Notes under the pieces: generated by a model | Database searches by the model: none | The model's input: the letters and a program-made list of their open reading frames with translations, nothing else | Told to the model about the DNA's origin: nothing | Shown here: piece after piece, positions 1 to 9,516 of the stretch | Layout of the letters: each line of letters starts with the position of its first letter | Position numbering within the stretch: position 1 is the stretch's first letter | Position numbers and translations under genes: made by a program | Assembly: GCF_008124765.1 (NCBI RefSeq) | Contig: NZ_VNHS01000001.1 | Coordinates: 124,001 to 188,000, forward strand | Source: Paenibacillus methanolicus | Lineage (GTDB): Bacteria > Bacillota > Bacilli > Paenibacillales > Paenibacillaceae | DNA: 64,000 nucleotides | Reading direction: 5' to 3'

Positions 1-2
1 GG

Positions 3-1388
3 ATCTCGGCGCTGGTCATTCATAGCGATATCGAGAACGGCTCCGCATTCGAGTGCGCAAGCGAACTGCTGAACCGACTGCAGCACGGCGCCGTCTGGTC
101 GTTCCGCTCCAATCTCGTGTCGGTCCCGTTCGATTGTCCGACGCGAGAGCGGCAGGGCTGGCTCGGAGATGCCCACTGCCACGCGGAGGCGGACGCGTTG
201 AATTTCGACATGGCGGCCTTCTTTGCGAAGTGGTTCGACGATATAGCCGATTGCCAGCTGGAGAACGGCATCGTCCCGTTGATCTGTCCTAGCGAAGGGC
301 ACGAATATACGCTCGACATGCCTTGGGCCGCGGCCGTGATCTTCATTCCGTGGGACTACTTCGTGGCTTATGGCGACAAGGCGTTCCTGGCGAAGCATTA
401 CGATGTGATGAGCACATGCCTCGGTTCCTTCCGTCACCTGCTCGATGACTCGCTTCTGCTTCAGAACAATACCATCTTCGGCGACTGGTTCGGCAGCGCG
501 GCCGAACTCTCCAAGACCTTCTTGGCGACCGCGTACTATTACCGGTGTCTGACTCTCTTGTCGAAAATCGCAGGCGAATTGGGCGAGACCGGGGACGCGG
601 CTTCCTACTCTGCGCTTGCCAGCCGCGTGGAAGCGGGCATCAACGCCGCGTTCTTGAAGGAAGGCCGCTACTACGACGCCAATTCGCAGACGGCGAACGC
701 GCTTGCGCTCTATTTCGATTTCGTTCCTTCCGCGAGCAAGCCGGCCGTGCTCGGCAGCCTGGTGAAGGACGTCCTGTCCCGCGGCACGATGACCGTCGGC
801 TGTCTCGGCGCGACGGCGATTCTGGCGGCGCTGGCGGAGAACGGCAGGAATGATATCGCCTATTACCTGGCGACCAATACGAATAAAGGATGCTGGGGAT
901 ATTGGGTCCAGGAATATGCGTCTACCACCGCGCTCGAGAACTTCTCCGACAACTACGCTTCCAATAATCACGCCTTCCTGGTCGGCGGATTAAGCGCTTG
1001 GTTCTACAAGCATCTGGCCGGCATCTCTCCGCTCGAGCCAGGCTATCGGCGCATCCGCGTCAAGCCGTTCATTCCCGATGACATGGAGCATGCAAGCGCG
1101 CAGATCCATACCGTTCGCGGCATGGTGAAGTCGCGCTGGCAGAAGGGCCGTACCCAGCTTGTCCTCGCCGTCGAGATCCCCCCGAATGCGACGGCCGAGG
1201 TCTATATCCCGTCCGGCGACCGGGCATGCATTGAATATGAGCGGTCAGCGAGCGTTTCCGGTCATGAAGCCCCTTTTCGGTTCGAAGGGAACTACGCCGT
1301 CTATTCGGTAGGTTCCGGACGGCATGAATGGAAAGCGATCTATAAGGAGGACGCGTTGCGGAATCTCCATCGGCTGGAGAGGCCATAG
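3..1388 (+). CDS. Alpha-L-rhamnosidase (GH78), 3' part only
   Basis: This is the catalytic and C-terminal part of a family 78 alpha-L-rhamnosidase, which removes terminal L-rhamnose from glycans such as rhamnogalacturonan. The frame is already open at base 3, so the true start lies before the window; the internal GTG at 117 is not a start because homologous sequence continues upstream of it. The hallmark DCPTRERQGWLGD runs from codon 132, with Asp132, Glu147 and Asp168 (codon positions) matching the family's active-site acidic residues. A second acidic residue lies in STTALENF (Glu codon at 936), where the family has the general base. The last ~120 residues (LEPGYRRIRVKP onward) match the C-terminal beta-sandwich domain. 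It is followed 109 bp later by the GH9 gene on the same strand, suggesting a shared transcript. 461 residues are visible. Confidence 0.93.
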   Translation: MSALVIHSDIENGSAFECASELLNRLQHGAVWSFRSNLVSVPFDCPTRERQGWLGDAHCHAEADALNFDMAAFFAKWFDDIADCQLENGIVPLICPSEGHEYTLDMPWAAAVIFIPWDYFVAYGDKAFLAKHYDVMSTCLGSFRHLLDDSLLLQNNTIFGDWFGSAAELSKTFLATAYYYRCLTLLSKIAGELGETGDAASYSALASRVEAGINAAFLKEGRYYDANSQTANALALYFDFVPSASKPAVLGSLVKDVLSRGTMTVGCLGATAILAALAENGRNDIAYYLATNTNKGCWGYWVQEYASTTALENFSDNYASNNHAFLVGGLSAWFYKHLAGISPLEPGYRRIRVKPFIPDDMEHASAQIHTVRGMVKSRWQKGRTQLVLAVEIPPNATAEVYIPSGDRACIEYERSASVSGHEAPFRFEGNYAVYSVGSGRHEWKAIYKEDALRNLHRLERP

Positions 1389-1497
1389 GCGCGAGGAAGG
1401 GTTGAAAGGAGGTGGTGACTATCGTCGGCATGCTTTGAAATTCTCGGTCGTTAGCAGATCGTCATGCAGTCAAATGATGCGGAGGAGGAAATTCGAG

Positions 1498-4400
1498 ATG
1501 GTGAACTTGAACCCCCGGAAGGTTTGGTCCTTGCTGGGGATGGCGCTTGGCTTGGCCGCCCTGCTTGCGTTCACGGCGGCCAGTCCCGCGTTGGCCTTGA
1601 AGGAGCACGCGCCCGTACCGCCGGATGATAAGGTATCCTATGCGAGGGCGTTGAACGCCGAGTGGCTGGAAATCGTGCTGGTCGACAATCCCTATGCCGA
1701 CGAGCATGTAGCGAATACGGACCTTTACGAGATCGATAGCGACGATGATCCGGCTTTCGATGGAACCGTTCATCCTATGACGGTTCACTACCGGTATTTC
1801 CCTGAGGAAGCGCCTTATATTCCGAATTATGCGGGCGATATGGGCAAAATCAAAGTGTTCTATCGGGCCTATCTCAAGATGCCGCCCGCCGCTACGTTTA
1901 AAGAAGGCAAACAATACAAGGTTACGATCGATCCCAAGGTTGCGAATGTCGGCTCGTTCGACTTCACGTTAGATTCGACCAAGCTGAATCCCATTATCCA
2001 AGCCAACCAGGTCGGCTATCCGTCTGAAGGGAAGAAGATCGCGTATCTATCGCATTGGACCGGGCAAGGAACCATGGAGTTCGGGCAGTTCCCCGAATTC
2101 TACGTCGTGGATCACGACACGGGACGGAAAGTCTTTACCGGAACAGTAGCGGCTCCGATCTCGACCAAGGACCCCGCTAAGTTAGAGGAGAACAGATGGA
2201 CGAAGAGCTATATTTATAAGCTGGACTTCACAGCGTTTGGGGCGGAGGGGACCTATCACATTGAAATCCCGGGCATCGGGGTTTCCTATCCGTTCCGCAT
2301 CGACGCCTCGATCTACAAGGACGAGATCGGATATACGATCACGCGCGCCTTGTTCATGCAGCGCGACGGCGATCATGGGCTCTATAACGAGAACCTTACC
2401 CATTGGAATCGCCCGAAGGCTCATATGGATGATGCAATCGACCAAGCTAAATATCTGGATAACGGCAACAATGCCAAAGACGCGCACGTCGACCTAATAG
2501 GCGGTCACATGGACGCGGGAGACCGGGGGAAGTATCCGTACAATTCGGCCTATGTCGGCCTCGATATGCTGATTGGCGCCAAATATTATCCGCAGCAAAT
2601 CGAAGCGCTGGGCGAATCGCTGGAAATTCCCGAATCGGGCAACGGCAAGCCCGATTATCTCGATGAGCTCGTTTACGAGCTGGATTGGCTGCGCAAGGCG
2701 GTCGTGAATCCGTCCACGGACGGGACCGTCGCGGGCTATCTGAGACCGCAATCGAACGAGCCGGATAAAGGCACGTATGAAACCGGCCAAGGTCCGGAGG
2801 GCGCAAAAAACCGGATGTACTACAACCGGACGCAAGGTCCCTACACTGCCGAGACTTTGTTTGCGGCGGGCGTGCTGGCCCAAGCCTACAATACACCGAT
2901 CATGCAGGAATACTATTCCGAATCGGAAGATGGAGAAGAGGCCAAGACCGACCAATACTTGAAGGCGGCAATCCATGCATTCAATGGATTTATGAAGCAT
3001 AAGGGTTCGAAGTATTTCATGGATGGCTCCTATTACGACCAAACCAAGGAGGGAATGCCTAATACATGGTCCAACGAGTTCTTACTTGCCGCCAGCGCTT
3101 TGTTGGAAGCGATGGGCGATCGCGAATCGCTTGACGACGAGGATCCAACGACGCCGCCCATTACGAAGAATGACTTGCAGCAGATGATCGAAAAGGAGAT
3201 GCCGTTTAAACGAACGGAATACAACACCTTTAAGCTCTGGGAATGGGTGCTCGACCGGGCATGGCTGGGCGTATTTGTCTCGATGTCCGATAACCCGAAC
3301 GTAAGCGAGGATTTAAGGAAATGGGCTCGCGCCGGAATTATCGATTATGCGAAGGATGAGATGGACCACCAGACGCCGTTCGGCGCATCCACGCAGGACG
3401 AAGGGTTTCCGGATAAGATCGGATGGCGGTTTACCTCCTCGGCGCTGATGCCGATCATGGTTGGGTACGCCGTGACGGGCGAGGAGCAATATCTGAATCG
3501 CATCCAGCAGACATGGGACTACACGCTGGGAAGCAATGCGGTCAGCCGCTCGTTCATTACGGGACTTGGCGACCCGCAGCGAACGCCGAGGTGGTTCATC
3601 CACGAGATAAACCACTACCAGTGGGCGCAATACGCGAATGATCCCACTAAGGGATGGAGCGCCCCGCCGCCGGGCATTCCGAACTCGGATCTTCAGAGCG
3701 CGCCCTATCCGTCCTGGTTCAAGGACAAGGAGAACGCGGTTGCCAAAACGAAGGTGTTTCCGAAATACGAGAATCATGCCGTCATGTACAGGTATACCGA
3801 CTCCTGGAACACGAAGAACGAGTTCTCGGTCAACATTTTGTCGGCAAACGCCGCGTCCATCCTGCCGTTGATTCCGCTCGAGACGGTCGAGCTAACCGTG
3901 AACTCGGACGGAGGCTACGTGGTGCCAGCAGGCGGAACATACAAGAAGGGCTCGACGTTAACCTTGACCGCGAAGGCCGATAAAGGGTATCAATTCATCG
4001 GTTGGAGCGAACCTTCCTTGGGTACGTCGAATACAATTGAGGTCACGATGGATAAGTCCAAGACCATTACCGCCCTGTATAAACAAGTACCGGTTCGCAC
4101 AATTACGGTTACCGCGGAGGGCGGTAAAGGTAAAGTGATTCAAGCGAATGCGGACGGCAAATACAGCGAAGGCGAGAAGGTGAAGCTGACGGCGGTAGCC
4201 GAATACGGCTATACATTTGTCGGCTGGGATCGTGATGCAACGGGTACCGCGTCTTCGGTAGACGTTATCGTAGGAGAAACGGATCTGAACGTGATCGCCC
4301 GTTTCGAACCGCTCTCGACCTATACGCTCGAGACCTTCGCGAAGCCTGATCATGGCCTCATTAAGGTAAATCCTGCGAAAGATAGCTATTATAAGGGCGA

Positions 4401-7374
4401 GAAGGTCGTTCTCAACGCGGTGGATAAATTCGGCTTCAAGTTCGACAGTTGGAGCGGAAAAGAAGGCTGGACGGATACAGCGAATCCTGCCCTTCTTCCG
4501 ATGCTCACCAACCAACTAGTTGAGGCCCATTTCTCACCTGTTAATGTCTATACGCTGACCGTCAATGTGGCGGAAGGCGGCAGTATTACCAAGACCGCTG
4601 ACATGCCGACCAACGTAGATGGCGATAAGTATGAAGCAGGAACAGAGGCCACCCTGACGGCTGCGGCACACCCTGGCTATGTGTTTATGGGATGGAGCGG
4701 CGCCGTGACCAGCTCCGCGGGCTCGATTAAGGTCAAGGTCGCGTCGAATATGACGATAACGGCCAACTTCACGCCCGCCGACAGACTACTGAGCGTGGAC
4801 ATTAAGCCGGACATTGGTCCGGGCGTTACGCCGGGGCGGACGGAAATCAATAATGGCGTCTACACGCTGACCAGCAGCGATGGCAGCTTCGGGACCGCGC
4901 CCGATGGTTTCCGCTACCTCCTGCGTCCGGGCCTGAAGACGAACACGGTCTTTACCGCCACGCTCGAGTCGTTAACCGGCAGCAATCCGGCGACTGCCGC
5001 CGCCGGGATCCAGATCCGCAGAAGCTTGGCGAATGATTCCCAATACGCCGCGATAATGGTGAAGAACGGGCACGTCGTCATGCAAAACAGGAAAGGCGGC
5101 GAATTCATCAGTCCACCGGCGATATTGGGCGATGTCGGCAGTTCGGATTCGGTACAACTGAAGATCGAACGAAGCGGTTACATGGATCTCGTCCTGTCAT
5201 GGTCAGCGGATGGGGAAAATTGGAAGAACTCCGATAAGGTGACGATCTATGATTGGGCGGATCCGAATATGGAGCTGACCATTGGACTGTTCGCGACAGC
5301 CGGAGCTGCAACACAGACGGTTACGGCCGCATTTAGCGATGTCGGCTGGCCGGATATGCACCGCCTTCAAGTTGAGACAGCGGTTGAGACAGAAGGAAAT
5401 GGCACCGTGGATGTCAAATCCGGTCTTTATGTCGCAGGGGCGAAAATCAAATTAACCGCGGAAGTGCCCGTAGGCACCGCCTTTGTAGGGTGGTCGGGCG
5501 ATCTTACGGGCAGAGCCAACCCGAATTATATAACGATGAAAGGCGATAAGAAGGTCACCGCCACCTTTGGAACGATGCCCGAGAAGGTTAGCTTGGAGGT
5601 CGAGCAAGCCATTGGCGGTAACATCAGTCCGTCCACTGCCGGCAAAAAAGACTACGATCCGTATTCACTGGTAGAAGTAAAAGCCGAACCTGCGCCAGGC
5701 TACCGTTTCTTGTATTGGACGGGAGATATGATCGGGACATCCTCTCCAGCTCAATTACGTATGGATGGGCATAAAACGATCTCGGCCAAATTCGTCTCGT
5801 ACTTAAGCACGGATATCGTGACGACGAATGCGGGCAGCACTTCGGAGGATGCGGACGGCATCACGATGACGGCATCCGGAACGAGCATCTGGGGTGGCAG
5901 CGACAGCTTCCGGTATACCTATCAGGATCAGTTGAGCGGCGATGCGACGATCATTGCGGAGTTACAGGCATTCAACGGCACGGCCGGGGATGCCAAGGCC
6001 GGCATTATGATCCGTCAAAGCACCGATCCAGGCAGCTTTTACCAAGGTGTATTCTTGACGCAGGACCGCAAGATCCGAAGCCAGTATCGACTCAATGCCT
6101 CGACCGGCAGCAAATATTTGTCGGATGCGGCGGTTGAATTACCGATCTGGCTGAAGGTGGAGAAAAAGGGGACGACATTAAAGACGTTCACCTCGAAGGA
6201 CGGGAATAGCTGGATCGAGGGGGACACCCAAACGATCCCTTCGTTCACCGATCCGTTCACGGCAGGGTTAGCCGTGACGTCCGGCAGCGACGGCAAATTC
6301 GCCACGGCCAAGTTCGGAGCGGTTCAGTTGCCGGCGCAGCTTTCGTACTCGCTGGCAGCGCATGCCGAGAACGGAACCGTCTCCATCGAACCTGCGCTCC
6401 CGGCTTACCCGGCAGGCACTTCCGTCACGGTGAACGCAACGGCGGCTGATGGCTTCGTCTTCACAGGTTGGACCGGCGACCTAGTCAGTATGAAGCAGCA
6501 GGACGTCATTGTCATGAACGGTAACAAGAACATTATGGCCAACTTCCGAAGCGAGTCCGATCTCTACACGTTAACCACGCATGCGGAACCGGCACAAGGG
6601 GTAATTGTACGCAGTCCCGACCAGGCAACCTATCGTGCGGGTACGAAGGTAACCTTGACGGCAAAGCCACTGGACGGCTATGCCTTCGTCGGCTGGAGCG
6701 GCGGCGGATTGAATGGCACCTCCACCGATTCGGTCACGGTCATGATGGATGGCGATAAGACGATTGCGGCTAACTTTGTGCGCGTGCTGGGTAACGGGGA
6801 TTATACCAGCGCGGATATCGGGACTAGCACCCCCGGTCTCACGACGCAATCAGGCGCGGACTTTACGGTGAAAGGCTCGGGAGCGAACGTATGGGGACAG
6901 ATCGATAAGTTCCGTTATGTGTACCAGAATGGGACCGCCGAGAACGCGGTTCTCGTGGCTAAACTCGACGGCCTTACCTTCTCGGGCTCAACGCCGAACC
7001 GGGATATGAAGCTTGGCGTCATGATCCGCCAGAATACGGAGAATAGTAGCGCCCACCATGGGATATTCGTCGACGGGCACCGCGAGCTTCGAAGCATTTA
7101 CCGTGAGAACACCGGGGTATCGTCGATTGGGGTGAATGCAGGCACGATTACGTGGCCGATCTGGCTGAAGGTAGAGAAGACAGGCAACGTCGTGAAGACG
7201 TACTCCTCGACGGACGGCGTCGAGTGGACCGAGAGAAGCTCGAAGTCAATTACCTTCGCTGACGCCTACACGATAGGGCTGGTCGTATCAGCGGGCGTGG
7301 ACGGACAATATGTTGAAACGACATTCAAAAACGTCATGTGGCCGTTCTTTACCGAGAAGCAGCCTAACGAATGA
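1498..7374 (+). CDS. Secreted multidomain GH9 glycoside hydrolase with eight InlB-like repeats
   Basis: A 1958-residue exported enzyme. The start is ATG 1498 behind GGAGGAGG (1481); the frame stays open upstream, but that stretch overlaps the rhamnosidase end and lacks the signal peptide. Order: signal peptide (1-35); N-terminal region; CelD_N-type Ig fold (about 165-265, NQVGYP motif); GH9 barrel (about 270-795) with the DAGD motif at D339/D342 and the general-acid Glu in NTKNEFSV (E775). Then come eight GYxFxGW-type bacterial repeats (InlB B-repeat-like, ~70 aa) arranged 4+2+2, each block followed by a DUF1349-like beta-sandwich (about 1100-1285, 1440-1610, 1765-1950). GH9 enzymes are mostly beta-1,4-glucanases; the exact substrate cannot be read here. 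The neighbours (rhamnosidase, sugar isomerase) suggest plant cell-wall use. There is no SLH, LPXTG or dockerin anchor. Confidence 0.9.
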   Translation: MVNLNPRKVWSLLGMALGLAALLAFTAASPALALKEHAPVPPDDKVSYARALNAEWLEIVLVDNPYADEHVANTDLYEIDSDDDPAFDGTVHPMTVHYRYFPEEAPYIPNYAGDMGKIKVFYRAYLKMPPAATFKEGKQYKVTIDPKVANVGSFDFTLDSTKLNPIIQANQVGYPSEGKKIAYLSHWTGQGTMEFGQFPEFYVVDHDTGRKVFTGTVAAPISTKDPAKLEENRWTKSYIYKLDFTAFGAEGTYHIEIPGIGVSYPFRIDASIYKDEIGYTITRALFMQRDGDHGLYNENLTHWNRPKAHMDDAIDQAKYLDNGNNAKDAHVDLIGGHMDAGDRGKYPYNSAYVGLDMLIGAKYYPQQIEALGESLEIPESGNGKPDYLDELVYELDWLRKAVVNPSTDGTVAGYLRPQSNEPDKGTYETGQGPEGAKNRMYYNRTQGPYTAETLFAAGVLAQAYNTPIMQEYYSESEDGEEAKTDQYLKAAIHAFNGFMKHKGSKYFMDGSYYDQTKEGMPNTWSNEFLLAASALLEAMGDRESLDDEDPTTPPITKNDLQQMIEKEMPFKRTEYNTFKLWEWVLDRAWLGVFVSMSDNPNVSEDLRKWARAGIIDYAKDEMDHQTPFGASTQDEGFPDKIGWRFTSSALMPIMVGYAVTGEEQYLNRIQQTWDYTLGSNAVSRSFITGLGDPQRTPRWFIHEINHYQWAQYANDPTKGWSAPPPGIPNSDLQSAPYPSWFKDKENAVAKTKVFPKYENHAVMYRYTDSWNTKNEFSVNILSANAASILPLIPLETVELTVNSDGGYVVPAGGTYKKGSTLTLTAKADKGYQFIGWSEPSLGTSNTIEVTMDKSKTITALYKQVPVRTITVTAEGGKGKVIQANADGKYSEGEKVKLTAVAEYGYTFVGWDRDATGTASSVDVIVGETDLNVIARFEPLSTYTLETFAKPDHGLIKVNPAKDSYYKGEKVVLNAVDKFGFKFDSWSGKEGWTDTANPALLPMLTNQLVEAHFSPVNVYTLTVNVAEGGSITKTADMPTNVDGDKYEAGTEATLTAAAHPGYVFMGWSGAVTSSAGSIKVKVASNMTITANFTPADRLLSVDIKPDIGPGVTPGRTEINNGVYTLTSSDGSFGTAPDGFRYLLRPGLKTNTVFTATLESLTGSNPATAAAGIQIRRSLANDSQYAAIMVKNGHVVMQNRKGGEFISPPAILGDVGSSDSVQLKIERSGYMDLVLSWSADGENWKNSDKVTIYDWADPNMELTIGLFATAGAATQTVTAAFSDVGWPDMHRLQVETAVETEGNGTVDVKSGLYVAGAKIKLTAEVPVGTAFVGWSGDLTGRANPNYITMKGDKKVTATFGTMPEKVSLEVEQAIGGNISPSTAGKKDYDPYSLVEVKAEPAPGYRFLYWTGDMIGTSSPAQLRMDGHKTISAKFVSYLSTDIVTTNAGSTSEDADGITMTASGTSIWGGSDSFRYTYQDQLSGDATIIAELQAFNGTAGDAKAGIMIRQSTDPGSFYQGVFLTQDRKIRSQYRLNASTGSKYLSDAAVELPIWLKVEKKGTTLKTFTSKDGNSWIEGDTQTIPSFTDPFTAGLAVTSGSDGKFATAKFGAVQLPAQLSYSLAAHAENGTVSIEPALPAYPAGTSVTVNATAADGFVFTGWTGDLVSMKQQDVIVMNGNKNIMANFRSESDLYTLTTHAEPAQGVIVRSPDQATYRAGTKVTLTAKPLDGYAFVGWSGGGLNGTSTDSVTVMMDGDKTIAANFVRVLGNGDYTSADIGTSTPGLTTQSGADFTVKGSGANVWGQIDKFRYVYQNGTAENAVLVAKLDGLTFSGSTPNRDMKLGVMIRQNTENSSAHHGIFVDGHRELRSIYRENTGVSSIGVNAGTITWPIWLKVEKTGNVVKTYSSTDGVEWTERSSKSITFADAYTIGLVVSAGVDGQYVETTFKNVMWPFFTEKQPNE

Positions 7375-7448
7375 CGGCCTCGACTGCAATAGGATAAGAA
7401 TGAAGTACACAGCTTTTCCATAAGAGCGAGGCATACGAGCGTTAGTAG

Positions 7449-7475
7449 AGGACCCGTGAAGCAGTCGCGGGTCCT
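7449..7475 (+). other. Hairpin between GH9 and isomerase genes
   Basis: Perfect 8-bp inverted repeat AGGACCCG / CGGGTCCT with an 11-nt loop, 29 bp before the next start codon. No U-tract follows, so it is more likely an mRNA stability or partial attenuation element than a full terminator. Confidence 0.5.
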
Positions 7476-7503
7476 ATCCAATTATGTACAGGAGGGATGA
7501 ACC

Positions 7504-8400
7504 ATGATAGGCGATTATATGGGCATTCAGATCGGCACGATGGTCGCCGGACAGGATGCGGTACGCGTCATTCCGCAGATCGCCGGGCATGGATTCGAGA
7601 CGTTTAACCTGTCCTTCTGGCTCACGACAGGGGATATCGATCTCGCGGAGACGGCTAACCGGCTTCAAGAAACGATCGGAGAACGAAACCAGACGATCTC
7701 GGCCTTGAGCATATACGGCAATCCGCTGACGGACACAGGCGATAGCGCGGACACGATTGCGAGCTGGGAGCGGCTCATCGATCATACTCATCTGTTCGGC
7801 ACGGACCTGGTCACCGGCTTTGCGGGCCGGCTGACCGGTCGGCCCATCGAGGAATCGATGCCGCGTTTCACCGAGGTGTTCGGCGAACTCGCGCGCCGGG
7901 CGGAAGCCCGCGGCGTGCGGCTCGCGTTCGAGAATTGCGACATGGGCGGGAATTGGGAGACCGGCGATTGGAACATCGCCCATAATCCGGCCGCTTGGGA
8001 GCGCATGTTCAATGCGGTTCCATCGGATAGCATCGGACTCGAGTGGGAGCCCTGTCATCAACTGGTTAATTTGATCGAGCCGATCCCGCAGCTTCGCAAG
8101 TGGGCGAATAGGGTGTTCCATGTTCATGGCAAAGACGCCGCCATCGCGTGGGACGTCGTACGCGAGGACGGCATCCACGGTTCACGGCTATTCGCCTGGC
8201 ATCGCATGCCAGGATTCGGCGATACGAATTGGACCGATGTCATGACGATCCTTCGGCAAGCCGGATACCGGGGAAGCATCGATATCGAAGGCGGGCATGA
8301 TCCGGTGTACAACGGAGAACTCGAGATGACGGGGCAGGCGCTGGCCTTGTCTTATCTGAAGCGGTGTCGGGGTGATATCTTCGTACCCAACCCGACGTAG
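7504..8400 (+). CDS. Sugar phosphate isomerase/epimerase (xylose isomerase-like TIM barrel)
   Basis: A 298-residue cytoplasmic protein of the AP-endonuclease-2/xylose-isomerase-like TIM-barrel superfamily, which isomerises or epimerises sugars with a divalent metal. Start ATG 7504 follows a strong AGGAGGG. Expected metal-ligand positions are visible: E143 in LAFENCD, the Glu of LEWEPCH, H206/H208 in FHVHGKD, and E262 in DIEGGHDP near the C-terminus. Length is normal. It probably processes sugars released by the upstream rhamnosidase and GH9 enzyme, but the real substrate is unknown; hydroxypyruvate isomerase or tagatose/psicose epimerase annotations are possible alternatives. Confidence 0.85.
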   Translation: MIGDYMGIQIGTMVAGQDAVRVIPQIAGHGFETFNLSFWLTTGDIDLAETANRLQETIGERNQTISALSIYGNPLTDTGDSADTIASWERLIDHTHLFGTDLVTGFAGRLTGRPIEESMPRFTEVFGELARRAEARGVRLAFENCDMGGNWETGDWNIAHNPAAWERMFNAVPSDSIGLEWEPCHQLVNLIEPIPQLRKWANRVFHVHGKDAAIAWDVVREDGIHGSRLFAWHRMPGFGDTNWTDVMTILRQAGYRGSIDIEGGHDPVYNGELEMTGQALALSYLKRCRGDIFVPNPT

Positions 8401-8609
8401 CAAGGTTCGGTAACCGTGATTGAACTCCCCTCAGAGGCACGCCGCAACGGCTTGCTTCTTTTTGCGCTGCGCTGCGGCGAGCTAACCTCTTATATCGCGA
8501 CAGAAGCCCCCTAATGTCCGAATAGTCAACAAAATAGCCTGTAATCCTAAATACTTGCTTTGATATCCTTCCTACAATGAAGAAGACGACATTATGCGAG
8601 GTGAGTACG
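8401..8609 (+). other. Intergenic gap with a weak hairpin
   Basis: No gene seen. CGCCGCA (8440-8446) can pair with TGCGGCG (8473-8479) across a loop that includes a T run, a poor terminator candidate for the isomerase transcript. The remainder probably holds the old promoter of the decayed ATPase gene. Confidence 0.35.
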
Positions 8610-9078
8610 ATGGACACGGGCCAACTATTACGAGTTCAGGGAATCAGCAAGTCCTTCCCGGGCGTTCAGGCGCTGCCCCAAGTGGATTTTGAGCTGCGCA
8701 AAGGGGAAATACACGCGCTCATGGGGGAGAACGGAGCGGGGAAGTCGACGCTCATTAAGGTGCTGACCGGCGTATACGAGAAAGAGTTGGGCACGGTCTG
8801 GATGAACCAACAGGAGATCCTTCCACGATCGCCGCTGCACGCGTAGCAGCTCGAGTTTAGCACCGTTTATCAGGAAGTGAATCTGTGCCCGAATTTGACG
8901 GTGGCGGAAAATATCTTCATCGGCCGCTATCCGCGCAAGCGCTGCTGAACGAATGGGAGACGATGAATCGCCGCAGCCAGGAGTTGATGGCCTGACTTGA
9001 TTTCCACATCGACGTCAAGCAGCCGTTATCCCATTATTCGGTCTCGGTGCAGCAGATGGTCGCGATCGCGCGGGCGGC
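8610..9078 (+). pseudogene. Broken sugar ABC transporter ATPase (RbsA/MglA type)
   Basis: Remnant of the first half of a ribose/galactose-type ABC ATPase. It starts [18 protein letters not shown] and has an intact Walker A (GENGAGKST). Homology continues through an in-frame amber stop (8844-8846, where relatives usually have Gln), then the Q-loop region VYQEVNLCPNLTVAENIF, a frameshift near 8938-8945, and a second stop (TGA 8993-8995) before LDFHIDV. It ends abruptly after SVQQMVAIARA, at the point where a lectin remnant begins. The signature motif, Walker B and whole second ATPase half are missing, and no partner permease is nearby. Three lesions plus the truncation make it clearly dead. Confidence 0.9.
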
Positions 9079-9360
9079 GGCTATTACAAAATCCAGAATC
9101 GCGCCAGCGGCCTCATTCTCGGCTTAACGAACGGCAATACCCCGGACGGCACCATCATCGAACAATGGATGGACGGCGGCTATACGAACCAGCAATGGCA
9201 GCCCGTCTATACGGGCGGCGGGTTCTTCAAACTGGAGAACCGGGCTTCCGGCAAGCTGATCGACGTCTCCTCCGGATCGCTGGACGACGGGGCGAACGTG
9301 CTTCAATGGGCGGATAACGGCGGGGCCAATCAGCAGTGGCAGATCATCGAGGCGAATTAG
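9079..9360 (+). pseudogene. Remnant of a ricin-type beta-trefoil lectin domain
   Basis: Open frame from GYYKIQNRASG to the stop at 9358-9360 contains two beta-trefoil subdomains with the QxW signature (NQQWQPV and NQQWQII) and the KLENRASGKLIDV pattern of ricin-B/CBM13 modules. Such modules usually sit at the C-terminus of secreted glycoside hydrolases. Here there is no enzyme, signal peptide or ribosome site; the frame differs from that of the ATPase remnant immediately before it. I read this as the tail of a deleted hydrolase gene. Confidence 0.85.
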
Positions 9361-9374
9361 CTGGCAGGCAAGAA

Positions 9375-9400
9375 GGGGCGTTCCGTTATCGGAGCGTCCC
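9375..9400 (+). terminator. Terminator-like hairpin after the lectin remnant
   Basis: GGGGCGTTCCG pairs with CGGAGCGTCCC (two G.T wobbles) around a TTAT loop. The following tract is T-poor (TATTCG), so this is probably the old terminator of the lost hydrolase. Confidence 0.45.
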
Positions 9401-9516
9401 TATTCGCGTCACTCACGAAGAAGACGCCAGCCGATTCACCTTTTACTTACAATCCGCCGGCTCGATCGTATATACTGGAAAAGCCATATCACATATTAGG
9501 AGCTGTCTGACGGACC

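Noticed and set aside
1405..1438. Perfect GAAAGGAGGTGGTGA ribosome site followed by a tiny open frame
   Set aside because: The GTG codons overlap the site and the ATG at 1430 encodes only two residues, so there is no credible leader peptide.
1324..1497. Longer start for the GH9 gene
   Set aside because: It would overlap the rhamnosidase end, lacks a ribosome site and puts 58 residues before a clear signal peptide.
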